Shown here in pieces: positions 1 to 7,520 of a stretch of 33,626 bases of DNA (position 1 is its first letter; each line of letters opens with the position of its first letter). The notes under the pieces were generated by a model that saw nothing but the letters and a program-made list of their open reading frames with translations, was not told the DNA's origin and made no database searches. Made by a program: the position numbers and the translations under genes. The stretch comes from Bradyrhizobium sp. RD5-C2 (GTDB taxonomy: Bacteria; Pseudomonadota; Alphaproteobacteria; Rhizobiales; Xanthobacteraceae): positions 39,378 through 73,003 of the forward strand of contig NZ_BOVL01000054.1 of the NCBI RefSeq assembly GCF_019972155.1, in the 5' to 3' direction.

Positions 1-1
1 T

Positions 2-637
2 GCGATCCTGTCCTACATCATGTGCCACGCGATGAACCGCTCGTTCATCTCGGTGATCCTCGGCGGCTTCGGCGGCGAGACCGCGGCGGCAGGCGGCGGC
101 TCGGGCGAGCAGAAGCCCGCAAAACTCGGCTCGGCGGATGACGCCGCCTTCATCATGAAGAACGCCTCCAAGGTCATCATCGTGCCCGGCTACGGCATGG
201 CGGTGGCGCAGGCCCAGCACGCGCTGCGCGAGATGGGCGACATCCTGAAGAAGGAAGGCGTCGAGGTGAAGTACGCTATTCACCCGGTGGCGGGCCGCAT
301 GCCCGGCCACATGAACGTGCTGCTGGCCGAGGCCAACGTGCCCTATGACGAGGTGTTCGAGCTCGAGGACATCAACTCGGAGTTTGCCCAGGCCGACATT
401 GCATTCGTGATCGGCGCCAACGACGTCACCAACCCGGCGGCGGAAGAGGACAAGACCTCGCCGATCTACGGCATGCCGGTGCTGCAGGTCTGGAAGGCCG
501 GCACCGTGATGTTCATCAAGCGCTCGCTGGCCTCGGGCTATGCCGGCATCGACAATCCGCTGTTCTACCGCGACAACACCATGATGCTGCTCGGCGACGC
601 CAAGAAGGTCACCGAGAACATCGTCAAGGCGATGTAG
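2..637 (+). CDS. pntB: NAD(P) transhydrogenase subunit beta, C-terminal part (5' end outside window)
   Basis: PntB is the membrane subunit of proton-translocating transhydrogenase, which uses the proton gradient to reduce NADP+ with NADH. The window holds the last membrane segment (AILSYIMCHAMNRSFISVILGG) and the whole NADP(H)-binding domain III. Visible domain III marks are the GYGMAVAQAQ nucleotide-binding loop, HPVAGRMPGHMNVLLAEA, VIGANDVTNPAA and the C-terminal KRSLASGYAGIDNPLFY. The reading frame is open to the first base of the window, so the gene is cut by the window edge and not truncated biologically. The subunit alpha genes would normally lie just upstream, outside the window. The family assignment is secure because domain III is strongly conserved. 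Confidence 0.97.
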   Translation, partial: AILSYIMCHAMNRSFISVILGGFGGETAAAGGGSGEQKPAKLGSADDAAFIMKNASKVIIVPGYGMAVAQAQHALREMGDILKKEGVEVKYAIHPVAGRMPGHMNVLLAEANVPYDEVFELEDINSEFAQADIAFVIGANDVTNPAAEEDKTSPIYGMPVLQVWKAGTVMFIKRSLASGYAGIDNPLFYRDNTMMLLGDAKKVTENIVKAM

Positions 638-649
638 GGCAGGCGGCGA

Positions 650-820
650 ATGGCGCTGAACCGGGAGTGGCATCGAGACCATCGCATGCCGCCTCGGGCC
701 ACGCGCGAGCAGCGCATCAAATGGCATGTCGCGCACGCGTCGGCGTGCGCGTGCCGGCCGGTCCCCGACAGCATCAAGGTTGAGGTCGAGAAGCAGCGGA
801 AGCTCCGCGGCAAGACATAG
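650..820 (+). CDS. small conserved-type hypothetical protein, 56 aa
   Basis: An ATG-started frame of 57 codons lies 12 nt after the pntB stop and ends 14 nt before the next gene. The product begins MALNREWHRDHRMP and contains the pattern TREQRIKWHVAHASACACRPVP, followed by a Lys/Arg-rich tail. I recall very similar short proteins (MALNREWH..H.MP..AT..QRI.WH..H...C.CRP.P) in Bradyrhizobium genomes, which is the main reason for calling it a gene. Two Cys and several His spaced as H-x2-H-x3-C-x-C could bind a metal, but this is inference. It has no signal peptide or membrane segment. Position suggests co-transcription with pntB. Confidence 0.7.
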   Translation: MALNREWHRDHRMPPRATREQRIKWHVAHASACACRPVPDSIKVEVEKQRKLRGKT

Positions 821-834
821 CTGCGGTACCGATC

Positions 835-1653
835 ATGGGGCTGGCACTCGCAATCCTGAAATGGCTCGTGATCGCCGCGGTCGTCGTCTATCTCGGCGGG
901 CTCGCGGTGCTGTACGTCAAGCAGCGCGAATTGCTGTTTCCGATCCCGCCGGTCGGGCGGACGGCGCCCGCAGCCGCGGGCCTTCCCGAAGCGGAGGAGC
1001 AGGTCCTCACCACGGCCGATGGCGAGAAGGTCATCGTCTGGCACGTGCCGGCGAAGCCGGGCCGGCCGGTCGTGCTGTTCTTTCCCGGCAATGGCGATTT
1101 CCTGGCCGGCCGCGTGGCGCGCTTAAAGGGCATCACGGCCGACGGTACCGGGCTGGTGGCGCTGTCCTATCGAGGCTACGCCGGCTCGAGCGGATCTCCG
1201 AGCGAGCAGGGCCTGCTGCTGGACGCTGCGGCCGTTTACGAATTCACCACCGCGCGCTACCGTGCCGAGCAGATCGTGGCCTGGGGATTCTCCCTCGGCA
1301 CCGGCGTTGCGGTCGCGCTCGCCGCCGAACACCCCATCGGCAAGCTGATCCTGGAGGCACCCTATACCTCGACGGCCGACGTCGCCGCTGAGCACTTCTG
1401 GTTTGTGCCAGTCAGCTTGCTGATGCGGGATCAATTCCATTCCGACCGGCGAATCGCTGGCGTCACGGCGCCGCTCCTGATCATCCAAGGCAGCGACGAT
1501 CCGGCGATCCCGATCCGCTTAGGCGAGCAGCTGTTCGGCCTCGCCCATGAACCCAAGCAGTTCGTGCGTCTGCCCGGCGGCGGGCACGACGATCTCGATA
1601 ATTTCGGTGCGATGGATCTCGCGAGGCGGTTTATCGACGCCGCGAGAGGCTGA
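835..1653 (+). CDS. alpha/beta hydrolase, membrane-anchored (BEM46/ABHD13-like)
   Basis: The 272-residue product has one N-terminal hydrophobic segment (about residues 4-27, LAILKWLVIAAVVVYLGGLA), then an alpha/beta-hydrolase fold. The oxyanion-hole region is FFPGNGDF (82-89), the nucleophile elbow is GFSLG (151-155, Ser153), the acid is in QGSDDPAIP (Asp221 or Asp222), and the catalytic His is in GGGHDDL (His251). This set and the length match the BEM46/ABHD13 group of serine hydrolases. The substrate is not known; esterase, thioesterase or peptidase activity is possible. The N-terminal helix suggests attachment to the inner membrane. The ATG is 14 nt after the 56-residue protein, so the two may share a transcript. 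Confidence 0.85.
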   Translation: MGLALAILKWLVIAAVVVYLGGLAVLYVKQRELLFPIPPVGRTAPAAAGLPEAEEQVLTTADGEKVIVWHVPAKPGRPVVLFFPGNGDFLAGRVARLKGITADGTGLVALSYRGYAGSSGSPSEQGLLLDAAAVYEFTTARYRAEQIVAWGFSLGTGVAVALAAEHPIGKLILEAPYTSTADVAAEHFWFVPVSLLMRDQFHSDRRIAGVTAPLLIIQGSDDPAIPIRLGEQLFGLAHEPKQFVRLPGGGHDDLDNFGAMDLARRFIDAARG

Positions 1654-1707
1654 CGGCGGCGATTGTCTGTCGCATAATCGGGGCCAATGACGTGAGGGGA
1701 CCCCACG

Positions 1708-2805
1708 ATGAGCGCACACGGACCGATGCCACGGTCGGCCTGGCTGTATCCCGTTCTGGCGGTGCTGTTGTTTGCCGCGGTCTCGGCCTCCGGCTACAGC
1801 TTCGCTCCATCGGCCGGGGGCTGGGTGTTCGCGGCCGTGCTGCTGGTGATTCTGTTCGGCACCGTGTTTGCGGCCGTCCATCATGCCGAGATGATTGCCG
1901 AGCGGATCGGCGAGCCGTTCGGCACGCTGCTCCTGACGCTGGCCGTGACGATCATCGAGGTGGCGCTGATCTCGACCATCATGCTGGGCGACACCCCGGC
2001 CCCGACGCTGGCGCGTGACACCGTGTTTGCGGTGGTGATGATCGTCTGCAACGGCCTGGTCGGGCTCTGCATCTTCATCGGCGGCATCCGTTACCGCGAG
2101 CAGGATTTCCAGATCACCGGCGCCAACCTTTATCTCAGCGTGCTGTTCGTGCTCGCGACCATCACGCTCGACATGCCGAATTTCACGCTCACCGCACCGG
2201 GCCCGATCTACTCCACGGCCCAGCTCGCCGTGATCAGCGTCGTGACCCTGCTGCTTTATGGGGTGTTCCTCTACACCCAGACCATCCGCCACCGCGATTA
2301 TTTCGTCAGCGGCGCCAATGAGGCGGCGGCGTACGGCGAGGTGATGTCGGACCGTGATACGGCGATCAGCGTCGCCCTGCTGCTGGTGTCGCTGCTGGCG
2401 GTGGTGCTGCTGGCGAAGAAATTCTCGCTGGTGGTCGATGTCGTCACCGTCAAGATCGGCGCACCGCCGGCCTTTGCCGGTCTGGTGGTGGCGGCCCTGA
2501 TCCTGTTGCCGGAAAGCGTTGCCGCGGTGTCGGCGGCGCGCAAGAACGACCTGCAGAAGAGCATCAACCTCGCGCTCGGCTCCTCGATAGCCACCATCGG
2601 GCTCACGGTTCCCGCCGTGGCCCTTGCCGCCCATGTGCTCGACAAGGAACTGGTGCTCGGGCTCAGCAACCAGCATATGCTGATCCTGCTGCTCACCTTC
2701 ATGGTCAGCATGCTCACCTTTGGAACCGGCCGCACCAACATCCTGTTCGGGCTCGTTCACATGGTGGTGTTCGCGGTGTTCGTGTTCATGGTATTCGTGC
2801 CTTAG
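1708..2805 (+). CDS. chaA: calcium/proton antiporter, ChaA/CaCA family
   Basis: ChaA exports Ca2+ (and Na+/K+ in some bacteria) from the cytoplasm in exchange for protons. The 365-residue protein is almost entirely hydrophobic segments, about 11 helices. The two inverted alpha-repeats of the CaCA superfamily are visible: EPFGTLLLTLAVTIIEVALI (residues about 69-88) and LPESVAAVSAARKNDLQKSIN with the following GSSIATIGLTVP (about 267-300). The acidic residues in these repeats (Glu84 and the Glu of LPES) are the expected cation ligands. The length is typical of the family. It is preceded by GAGGGGACCCCACG, a good ribosome site. A cupin gene follows 13 nt after the stop and is probably co-transcribed. 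Confidence 0.93.
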   Translation: MSAHGPMPRSAWLYPVLAVLLFAAVSASGYSFAPSAGGWVFAAVLLVILFGTVFAAVHHAEMIAERIGEPFGTLLLTLAVTIIEVALISTIMLGDTPAPTLARDTVFAVVMIVCNGLVGLCIFIGGIRYREQDFQITGANLYLSVLFVLATITLDMPNFTLTAPGPIYSTAQLAVISVVTLLLYGVFLYTQTIRHRDYFVSGANEAAAYGEVMSDRDTAISVALLLVSLLAVVLLAKKFSLVVDVVTVKIGAPPAFAGLVVAALILLPESVAAVSAARKNDLQKSINLALGSSIATIGLTVPAVALAAHVLDKELVLGLSNQHMLILLLTFMVSMLTFGTGRTNILFGLVHMVVFAVFVFMVFVP

Positions 2806-2818
2806 TTGGAGAGATGAA

Positions 2819-3109
2819 GTGACGATGCTCAGCGCCAAATCGGATGTGCAGGTGGATACCGCGGAGGTCCGCGTGACCGAATGGCGGCTCGCGCCGGGCA
2901 GCGCCACCGGCCACCACACCCATGAGATGGACTACGTCATCGTCCCGATCACGGCAGGCGAAATGACCATCGTGGCGCCGAACGGCGAGCGCTCGAAGGC
3001 GCAGCTCGGGGCCGGCAGGTCCTATTTCCGCAAGGCCGGGGTCCAGCACGACGTGCTTAACGAGACGGCCAGCGAGATCGTGTTCCTCGAGGTCGAACTC
3101 AAGCCCTGA
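2819..3109 (+). CDS. small single-domain cupin protein
   Basis: The product is 96 residues if it starts at GTG 2819, or 94 if at ATG 2825. GGAGA at 2808-2812 is 6 nt before the GTG and 12 nt before the ATG, so I prefer the GTG. Cupin motif 1 is visible as GHHTHEMDYVIVPITAGEMTI (from residue 31, with His32, His33 or His35 and Glu36 as likely metal ligands), and motif 2 as GRSYFRKAGVQHDVLN (His77). Small cupins of this type bind a metal or small ligand; the substrate cannot be told. It lies 13 nt after chaA on the same strand. No signal peptide is present, so it is cytoplasmic. Confidence 0.85.
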   Translation: MTMLSAKSDVQVDTAEVRVTEWRLAPGSATGHHTHEMDYVIVPITAGEMTIVAPNGERSKAQLGAGRSYFRKAGVQHDVLNETASEIVFLEVELKP

Positions 3110-3359
3110 CGCGGGCGGTAACCCTGCGCGGGGAGAATGGCAGCTCCGAGCAGGCGCGGCTCTGGAAATTCATAACCCGTTAACGGCTGCACGATGAATT
3201 AAGAGGTGGATGCGGCCTGCGCAGGGGGCGCCTCCGCTGAAACCAAAGTGACACCAAAGGTGACGTCGGAACGGGGGTTTGCCACCGATCCGTCGCAGTT
3301 GATCCCTGAATGTGCCTCAAAGTTCCAGCATGAAATAACGGGGTGGGGAGTGGCAGGTC
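3110..3359. other. intergenic region without recognised gene
   Basis: This 250-base gap separates the cupin gene from the Pro/Ala-rich protein gene. It holds a perfect 10-bp palindrome CCGTTAACGG (3177-3186) in a short AT-richer stretch, where the promoter for the next gene probably lies. GGGGAG just before 3360 gives the ribosome site. I see no RNA gene, terminator hairpin or convincing coding frame. Confidence 0.5.
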
Positions 3360-4265
3360 ATGCTGAGTTACCTGAAGAAATTCGTGATGGACATCTTACC
3401 CTCGGTGGCAGCGACCATCATCGGGGCGTACATCGTTAATCACTACATCGTGGCCAAGCCGCAAGGGCCGGATGCCGCAGCCGTGACCGCCGCTGTGGAT
3501 CCCAAGGCAGATCCGAAAGCCGCCGCCAAGCCCGCCGAAAAGTCCACCGTCGTCAGCAGCCTCCCGGAAGCCGGCGTAAAGGCCAAGGGCATGTCCGAGC
3601 GCACCCTGATCGAGCGGTCTGCGTCGGAGAAGGCCACCGTCACCGAGAAGCCCGCCGATCCCAAATCGGCTGACCCCAAATCCGCCGACCCCAAATCTGC
3701 CGACGCAAAGGCTGACGCGCCGGCCGAGACGGCCAGCATCCCCGCCGACTCGCGCCACCATCCGGCGGCGCCGAAGGCGGTCGCGAAGGCTGCGCCTGCC
3801 GCCGCGCCGGTCGAGTCCGCCGTCACGCCGGAGGAAGCCCGCGACGCCAACGATCTTGCGCGTGCCGCCATCGAGCGGCTGCGCAAGGAGCGTCCGCAGG
3901 ACGCTGCGCGATCCCAGGACGCCCGCTCCCAGGACGCTCGCAGCACCGATCTCGCCCGCCTGCCTGACCAGCAGCGCCCAGCGGCAGCCCCGGCGATCCG
4001 GCCGTTGCCGCCGCCGATCATGGTGTCGAACCCGTCCACCGACAGTGCCGATCAAGCCGCGCAGCCGCGTCCGCCCTATGCCGCCAATGCCCAGGATGCG
4101 AATCGGCTGACGCCGCCGGCCGACATTCCGGCCCCGGTGCTGCAGGCTCCGCTCGACCTGCGCGCCGACGCCGCCATGCCGGCGCCGAAGAACGAGCGCA
4201 CGTCGGTGACCGACGACATGTTCTCCGGCATGAAGTCGATGTTCCACGCCGTCCTGCCGAAGTAA
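3360..4265 (+). CDS. Ala/Pro-rich single-span membrane protein with short tandem repeats, function unknown
   Basis: The 301-residue product starts MLSYLKKFVMDILPSVAATIIGAY, with one membrane helix at about residues 10-31. A long low-complexity region follows, rich in Ala, Pro, Lys and Asp and probably disordered. Two short tandem repeats are visible: DPKSA three times in a row (about residues 100-114) and SQDAR twice (about 184-195). The C-terminus (TSVTDDMFSGMKSMFHAVLPK) is a potential amphipathic helix. This architecture resembles periplasmic or cytoplasmic tethers, but I do not recognise a domain. The ATG is preceded by GGGGAGTGGCAGGTC. It converges with the TPR lipoprotein gene, 9 nt away. 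Confidence 0.75.
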   Translation: MLSYLKKFVMDILPSVAATIIGAYIVNHYIVAKPQGPDAAAVTAAVDPKADPKAAAKPAEKSTVVSSLPEAGVKAKGMSERTLIERSASEKATVTEKPADPKSADPKSADPKSADAKADAPAETASIPADSRHHPAAPKAVAKAAPAAAPVESAVTPEEARDANDLARAAIERLRKERPQDAARSQDARSQDARSTDLARLPDQQRPAAAPAIRPLPPPIMVSNPSTDSADQAAQPRPPYAANAQDANRLTPPADIPAPVLQAPLDLRADAAMPAPKNERTSVTDDMFSGMKSMFHAVLPK

Positions 4266-4274
4266 CCCGAAGCT

Positions 4275-4934
4275 CTAGCCGCCGGTGCGCGCCAGCCCGC
4301 TGCGCGCGCTTCCGTCATTTGGCCGCAGCGCGAGCGCGCGATTGTAGGACGCCGCCGCCTTGGCCTTGTCGCCGAGCCGCTCATAGGCCTGGCCGCGGGC
4401 GCTCCACGCCGCAACATTGCTGGGATCGGCCTGCACGGCCTCGTCGAGGTCGGAGGCGGCCTGCTTGGCCTTGTCGAGGGCGAGGTAACTGGTGGCGCGG
4501 CCGATCAGCGGCTCGGCCTTCTGCGGCGACAGCCCGCTCGCCGCCGTGAAATCGTCGATCGCCTGCTGATGTTTTCCGCGGCCCTGATAGATCAGGCCGC
4601 GGCCGTACAGCGCCTGGATGTTGTAAGGGTCGGCGGTCAGCGCTTGCTCGAACTCCGCCTGCGCCTCGTCGACCTTGCCGGAATGCGCCAGCGCCTGGCC
4701 GCGTGTGGCGTGATCCTTGGCGCTGTTGATGTCCTGTGGGGTGATGATGTCGGCAGCGGGCTTGTCGGCAGCGGCAGCCTGTTTCGGCTTGTCGTCCGAG
4801 CCCCATGATCCCAAGTCGAAGGAGCAGCCCCCGAGCGGCAAGCCGAGAACCACGGCCATGATGACGAAGTGCGCAGCACGACGGCGGTGCGCGGATTCTG
4901 GGAGCGTGGAGCGGGGCGCCGGAACGGCCATCAT
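4275..4934 (-). CDS. TPR-repeat lipoprotein
   Basis: The product has a hydrophobic signal segment ending in the lipobox LPLGGC (VIMAVVLGLPLGGCSFD), so it is probably a lipoprotein anchored through that Cys. Four TPR units follow, beginning near AKDHATRGQALAHSG, YNIQALYGRGLIYQG, QKAEPLIGRATSYLA and SNVAAWSARGQAYER. TPRs mediate protein-protein contacts, so an envelope scaffold or assembly role is likely. I place the start at ATG 4934; ATG 4931 directly follows it, and an internal Met just before the hydrophobic core is also possible because the n-region is long. No strong ribosome site is seen at any of them. The gene lies downstream of rpsU on the same strand. Confidence 0.8.
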   Translation of the reverse strand: MMAVPAPRSTLPESAHRRRAAHFVIMAVVLGLPLGGCSFDLGSWGSDDKPKQAAAADKPAADIITPQDINSAKDHATRGQALAHSGKVDEAQAEFEQALTADPYNIQALYGRGLIYQGRGKHQQAIDDFTAASGLSPQKAEPLIGRATSYLALDKAKQAASDLDEAVQADPSNVAAWSARGQAYERLGDKAKAAASYNRALALRPNDGSARSGLARTGG

Positions 4935-4963
4935 GCAAAATGCTCTTGCCGGTCGTTTTGCAT
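4933..4963 (-). repeat. inverted repeat covering the start of the TPR lipoprotein gene
   Basis: Arms ATGCAAAA (4933-4940) and TTTTGCAT (4956-4963) are perfectly complementary with a 15-nt gap. In the minus-strand transcript they would pair close to or over the start codon at 4934. Whether this hairpin limits translation is inference. Confidence 0.4.
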
Positions 4964-4989
4964 GAGTACCCCGGAACACGGCTGGCTTC

Positions 4990-5018
4990 AAAACGACAAC
5001 GCGGGCCCGTGGCCCGCG
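4990..5018 (-). terminator. probable rho-independent terminator of rpsU
   Basis: Downstream of the rpsU stop (minus strand) an 8-bp GC stem, CGCGGGCC/GGCCCGCG (5000-5007 and 5011-5018) with a 3-nt loop, is followed by a T-rich stretch read as TTGTCGTTTTG. The T-tract is imperfect but the stem is strong and correctly placed about 30 nt after the stop. Confidence 0.6.
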
Positions 5019-5047
5019 CTGTTAGACTTCCAGATCGGCAAAATGGT

Positions 5048-5344
5048 TCAGCGCGGTCCGCGACCGGCACCTGCACCACCGGGACGGCCGCCGCGGTCGC
5101 CACCGGGACCAGCGCCGAACACCGGCTTCGGCTTCATCGGCAGCAGGCCTTCACGCTGCAGCTTCTTGCGTGCCAGCTTGCGTGCGCGGCGCACGGCTTC
5201 AGCCTTTTCGCGAGCCTTCTTCTCAGAGGGCTTTTCGTAGTGACCGCGGAGCTTCATCTCGCGGAAAATGCCCTCGCGCTGCATCTTCTTCTTCAGCGCC
5301 TTCAGGGCTTGGTCGACATTGTTATCGCGGACGAGAACCTGCAC
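5048..5344 (-). CDS. rpsU: 30S ribosomal protein S21
   Basis: S21 is a small basic protein of the 30S subunit platform, near the anti-Shine-Dalgarno end of 16S rRNA. The product begins VQVLVRDNNVDQALKALKKKMQREG and continues FREMKLRGHYEKPSEKKAREKAEAVRRARKLARKK, a textbook S21. I choose GTG at 5344 since the conserved sequence starts there and AGAGGA lies 8 nt upstream; the open frame continues further upstream but adds non-conserved residues. The 98-residue length is longer than enterobacterial S21 because of a Gly/Pro/Arg-rich C-terminal tail (GAGPGGDRGGRPGG...), which is usual in alphaproteobacteria. Confidence 0.96.
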   Translation of the reverse strand: MQVLVRDNNVDQALKALKKKMQREGIFREMKLRGHYEKPSEKKAREKAEAVRRARKLARKKLQREGLLPMKPKPVFGAGPGGDRGGRPGGAGAGRGPR

Positions 5345-5608
5345 GCGGCATCCTCTTTTGAATTGATCGGTTCGGAATTCTGGCAAGGTGAAGGGGCGGC
5401 AAAAGGCCTGCCTCTTAACCCTAGGCGCGCGCATGTATCAGACAAACGCGCAGATGTCCACCGGTCGAGTGACTTTCGGGCCTAGTAAAGCCACGAAATG
5501 GGGCGAAAATGCCTTTGTGCGGCCCTGATTTGGGTGGTTTGACGCCAGGATCGGGGCCGCTCCCGGAGTTTTCGATAGCCCGGACATTGGAAATAGGGGA
5601 GATGCCTC

Positions 5609-6331
5609 ATGGACATGAAGAAATACGCGGCCGAACTGATCGGTACGTTCTGGCTCACATTCGCGGGCTGCGGCAGCGCGGTGATCGCGGCCGGCTTTCC
5701 GCAGGTCGGGATCGGCCTCGTCGGGGTGTCGTTGGCGTTCGGGCTCAGTGTGGTGACCATGGCCTATGCGATCGGCCATATCTCGGGTTGCCACCTCAAC
5801 CCGGCCGTGACGGTCGGGCTCGCCGCGGGCGGGCGTTTCCCCGGCGGCCAGGTGCTGCCCTACATCATCGCGCAGGTCGCCGGTGCGATCATCGCGGCCT
5901 GGCTGCTCTATGTGATCGCCAGCGGCGCGCCCGGCTTCGATGTCAGCAAGGGCTTCGCCTCCAACGGCTATGACGCGCACTCACCGGGCCACTACAGCAT
6001 GGTGGTGTGCTTCATCACCGAGGTGGTGATGACCATGATGTTCCTGTTCATCATCATGGGATCGACCCACGGCAAGGCGCCCGCCGGCTTCGCACCGCTC
6101 GCCATCGGCCTCGCGCTGGTGATGATCCATCTCGTCAGCATTCCCGTCACCAACACCTCGGTGAATCCGGCGCGCAGCACCGGGCCGGCTCTGTTCGTCG
6201 GCGGCTGGGCGCTGGGGCAGCTCTGGATGTTCTGGGTCGCGCCTCTGATCGGCGGCGCGCTCGGCGGCGTGATCTATCGCTGGCTCAGCGACGAGCCGAC
6301 CGGCATAGTCGCCGGCGTCAAGACTGCATGA
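5609..6331 (+). CDS. aqpZ: aquaporin Z
   Basis: AqpZ forms a water channel in the inner membrane. The 240-residue protein has six hydrophobic helices and the two half-helix pore motifs: HLNPAVTVG (NPA at 64-66) and SVNPARSTGPAL (NPA at 186-188, followed by the selectivity-filter Arg189). The starts of both halves (MKKYAAELIGTFWLTFAGCGSAV and MVVCFITEVVMTMMFLFIIMG) are typical of AqpZ and not of glycerol facilitators. AGGGGAG lies about 8 nt before the ATG. It is transcribed divergently from rpsU across a 264-nt gap and converges on purK. Confidence 0.95.
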   Translation: MDMKKYAAELIGTFWLTFAGCGSAVIAAGFPQVGIGLVGVSLAFGLSVVTMAYAIGHISGCHLNPAVTVGLAAGGRFPGGQVLPYIIAQVAGAIIAAWLLYVIASGAPGFDVSKGFASNGYDAHSPGHYSMVVCFITEVVMTMMFLFIIMGSTHGKAPAGFAPLAIGLALVMIHLVSIPVTNTSVNPARSTGPALFVGGWALGQLWMFWVAPLIGGALGGVIYRWLSDEPTGIVAGVKTA

Positions 6332-6345
6332 TCGGCTAGAGCGTT

Positions 6346-6374
6346 AATGGGATCGTGGCTGCCACGATCCCATT
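6346..6374. terminator. hairpin between convergent aqpZ and purK, probable bidirectional terminator
   Basis: Perfect 13-bp arms AATGGGATCGTGG (6346-6358) and CCACGATCCCATT (6362-6374) flank a CTG loop. It sits 14 nt after the aqpZ stop and 42 nt beyond the purK stop. The arms end in A/T pairs, but there is no long T-tract in either direction. Confidence 0.6.
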
Positions 6375-6416
6375 TCCGTCGATGACGCGAAGGCGGCCGC
6401 GGCCGCTGGTGTGGAG

Positions 6417-7520
6417 TTACGGCTTGCGGGCCGGCGTCACTTCGGTGACGTGCCCCATCTTGCGGCCGGGGCGCGGCGTGCCCTTGCCGTACAGATGCAC
6501 GGTGGCGCCGGGAACAGTGAGCCACTGCTCGTAGCTCAGGATGTCGTCGCCGATCAGATTGGTCATGGTGACCTCGCCGTGGCGCACCGGCTTGCCCAGC
6601 GGCCAGCCGGCGATTGCACGGATGTGCTGCTCGAATTGTGAGATCGAGGCGCCGTCGAGCGTCCAGTGGCCGGAGTTATGCACGCGCGGCGCGATCTCGT
6701 TGACCAGCACGGTCGCTGCGCCGTTCCCGGGCACCACGAACAGCTCCACCGCGAGCACGCCGACATAGTCGAGCGCCGTGGCGATCTTTTCGGCGATCGC
6801 CCGCGCCTGCGCGGCAAGCTGTTCGGGAATCGCGGCGGGCGCGCGGGAAAATTTCAAAATGTGGTCGCGGTGCTCGTTCTCGGTAACGTCGAAGCACTCG
6901 ACTTCGCCGGAAGCCGAGCGCGCGGCGATCACCGAGATCTCGCGCTCGAACGGCACGAAGGCCTCGAGGATGGCCGACTTGGTGCCGAGGTCCTGCCAGG
7001 CCTGCTCGAGGTCGTCGCCGGCGCGGATGATCGCCTGGCCCTTGCCGTCATAGCCGAAGCGGCGGGTCTTGATCACGGCAGGCAGGCCGATCCGTTCGAT
7101 CGCTGCGCGGAGTGTTGCGACCGAGGTGACGTCCGCATAATCGGCGGTGCCGATCCCGAGCTTGCTGACGAAGTCCTTCTCGATCAGCCGGTCCTGCGTG
7201 GTCTCGAGGATCTTGTACGCAGGCAGCACCGGACGGCGCGCGGCGAGCACCATCGCGGTCGCGGCCGGCACATTCTCGAATTCATAGGTGACGACGTCGA
7301 CGTCGTTGGCGAACAGTTCGAGCGCCTCGACGTCGGCATATTCCGCGCAGGTCGCGTGCTGCACCACGTCGAAGGCCGGCGAGTCCGGATCCGGCGAAAA
7401 GACCTGGCAGCGCAGCCCGAGGCGCGCTGCGGACATCGCCAGCATCCGGCCCAATTGTCCGCCGCCGAGGATTCCAATGGTGTCGCCCGGCTTCAGCTTC
7501 ACGAGGTTCGAAGCCGTCAC
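6417..7520 (-). CDS. purK: 5-(carboxyamino)imidazole ribonucleotide synthase
   Basis: PurK uses ATP and bicarbonate to convert AIR into N5-CAIR in purine synthesis. The 367-residue protein opens with the PreATP-grasp nucleotide fold IGILGGGQLGRMLAMSAARLG, and has ATP-grasp marks KTRRFGYDGKGQ, LEAFVPFEREISVIAAR and VNEIAPRVHNSGHWTLDGA (metal-binding Glu and Asn region). Length and motifs are normal. The start ATG at 7520 overlaps the purE stop (ATGA), which is the usual translational coupling in the purEK operon. Purine control is not visible in the sequence. Confidence 0.97.
   Translation of the reverse strand: MTASNLVKLKPGDTIGILGGGQLGRMLAMSAARLGLRCQVFSPDPDSPAFDVVQHATCAEYADVEALELFANDVDVVTYEFENVPAATAMVLAARRPVLPAYKILETTQDRLIEKDFVSKLGIGTADYADVTSVATLRAAIERIGLPAVIKTRRFGYDGKGQAIIRAGDDLEQAWQDLGTKSAILEAFVPFEREISVIAARSASGEVECFDVTENEHRDHILKFSRAPAAIPEQLAAQARAIAEKIATALDYVGVLAVELFVVPGNGAATVLVNEIAPRVHNSGHWTLDGASISQFEQHIRAIAGWPLGKPVRHGEVTMTNLIGDDILSYEQWLTVPGATVHLYGKGTPRPGRKMGHVTEVTPARKP

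Noticed and set aside
2..637. pntB as a truncated gene
   Set aside because: The frame is open through the window edge and the membrane segment before domain III is normal, so the missing part is simply outside the window.
1519..2919. 466-codon open frame on the minus strand across chaA
   Set aside because: It is antisense to a clear membrane transporter gene; the translation is His/Arg/Gln-rich with no domain, a typical shadow in high-GC DNA.
3177..3202. TTAA pair near the CCGTTAACGG palindrome as a CtrA site
   Set aside because: The spacing between the two TTAA half-sites is 15 nt, not the 7 nt of the CtrA box.
3206..3439. 77-codon plus-strand frame before the Ala/Pro-rich protein
   Set aside because: It overlaps the next gene in another frame, has no domain and no good ribosome site; a 13-codon ATG frame at 3209 is equally unconvincing.
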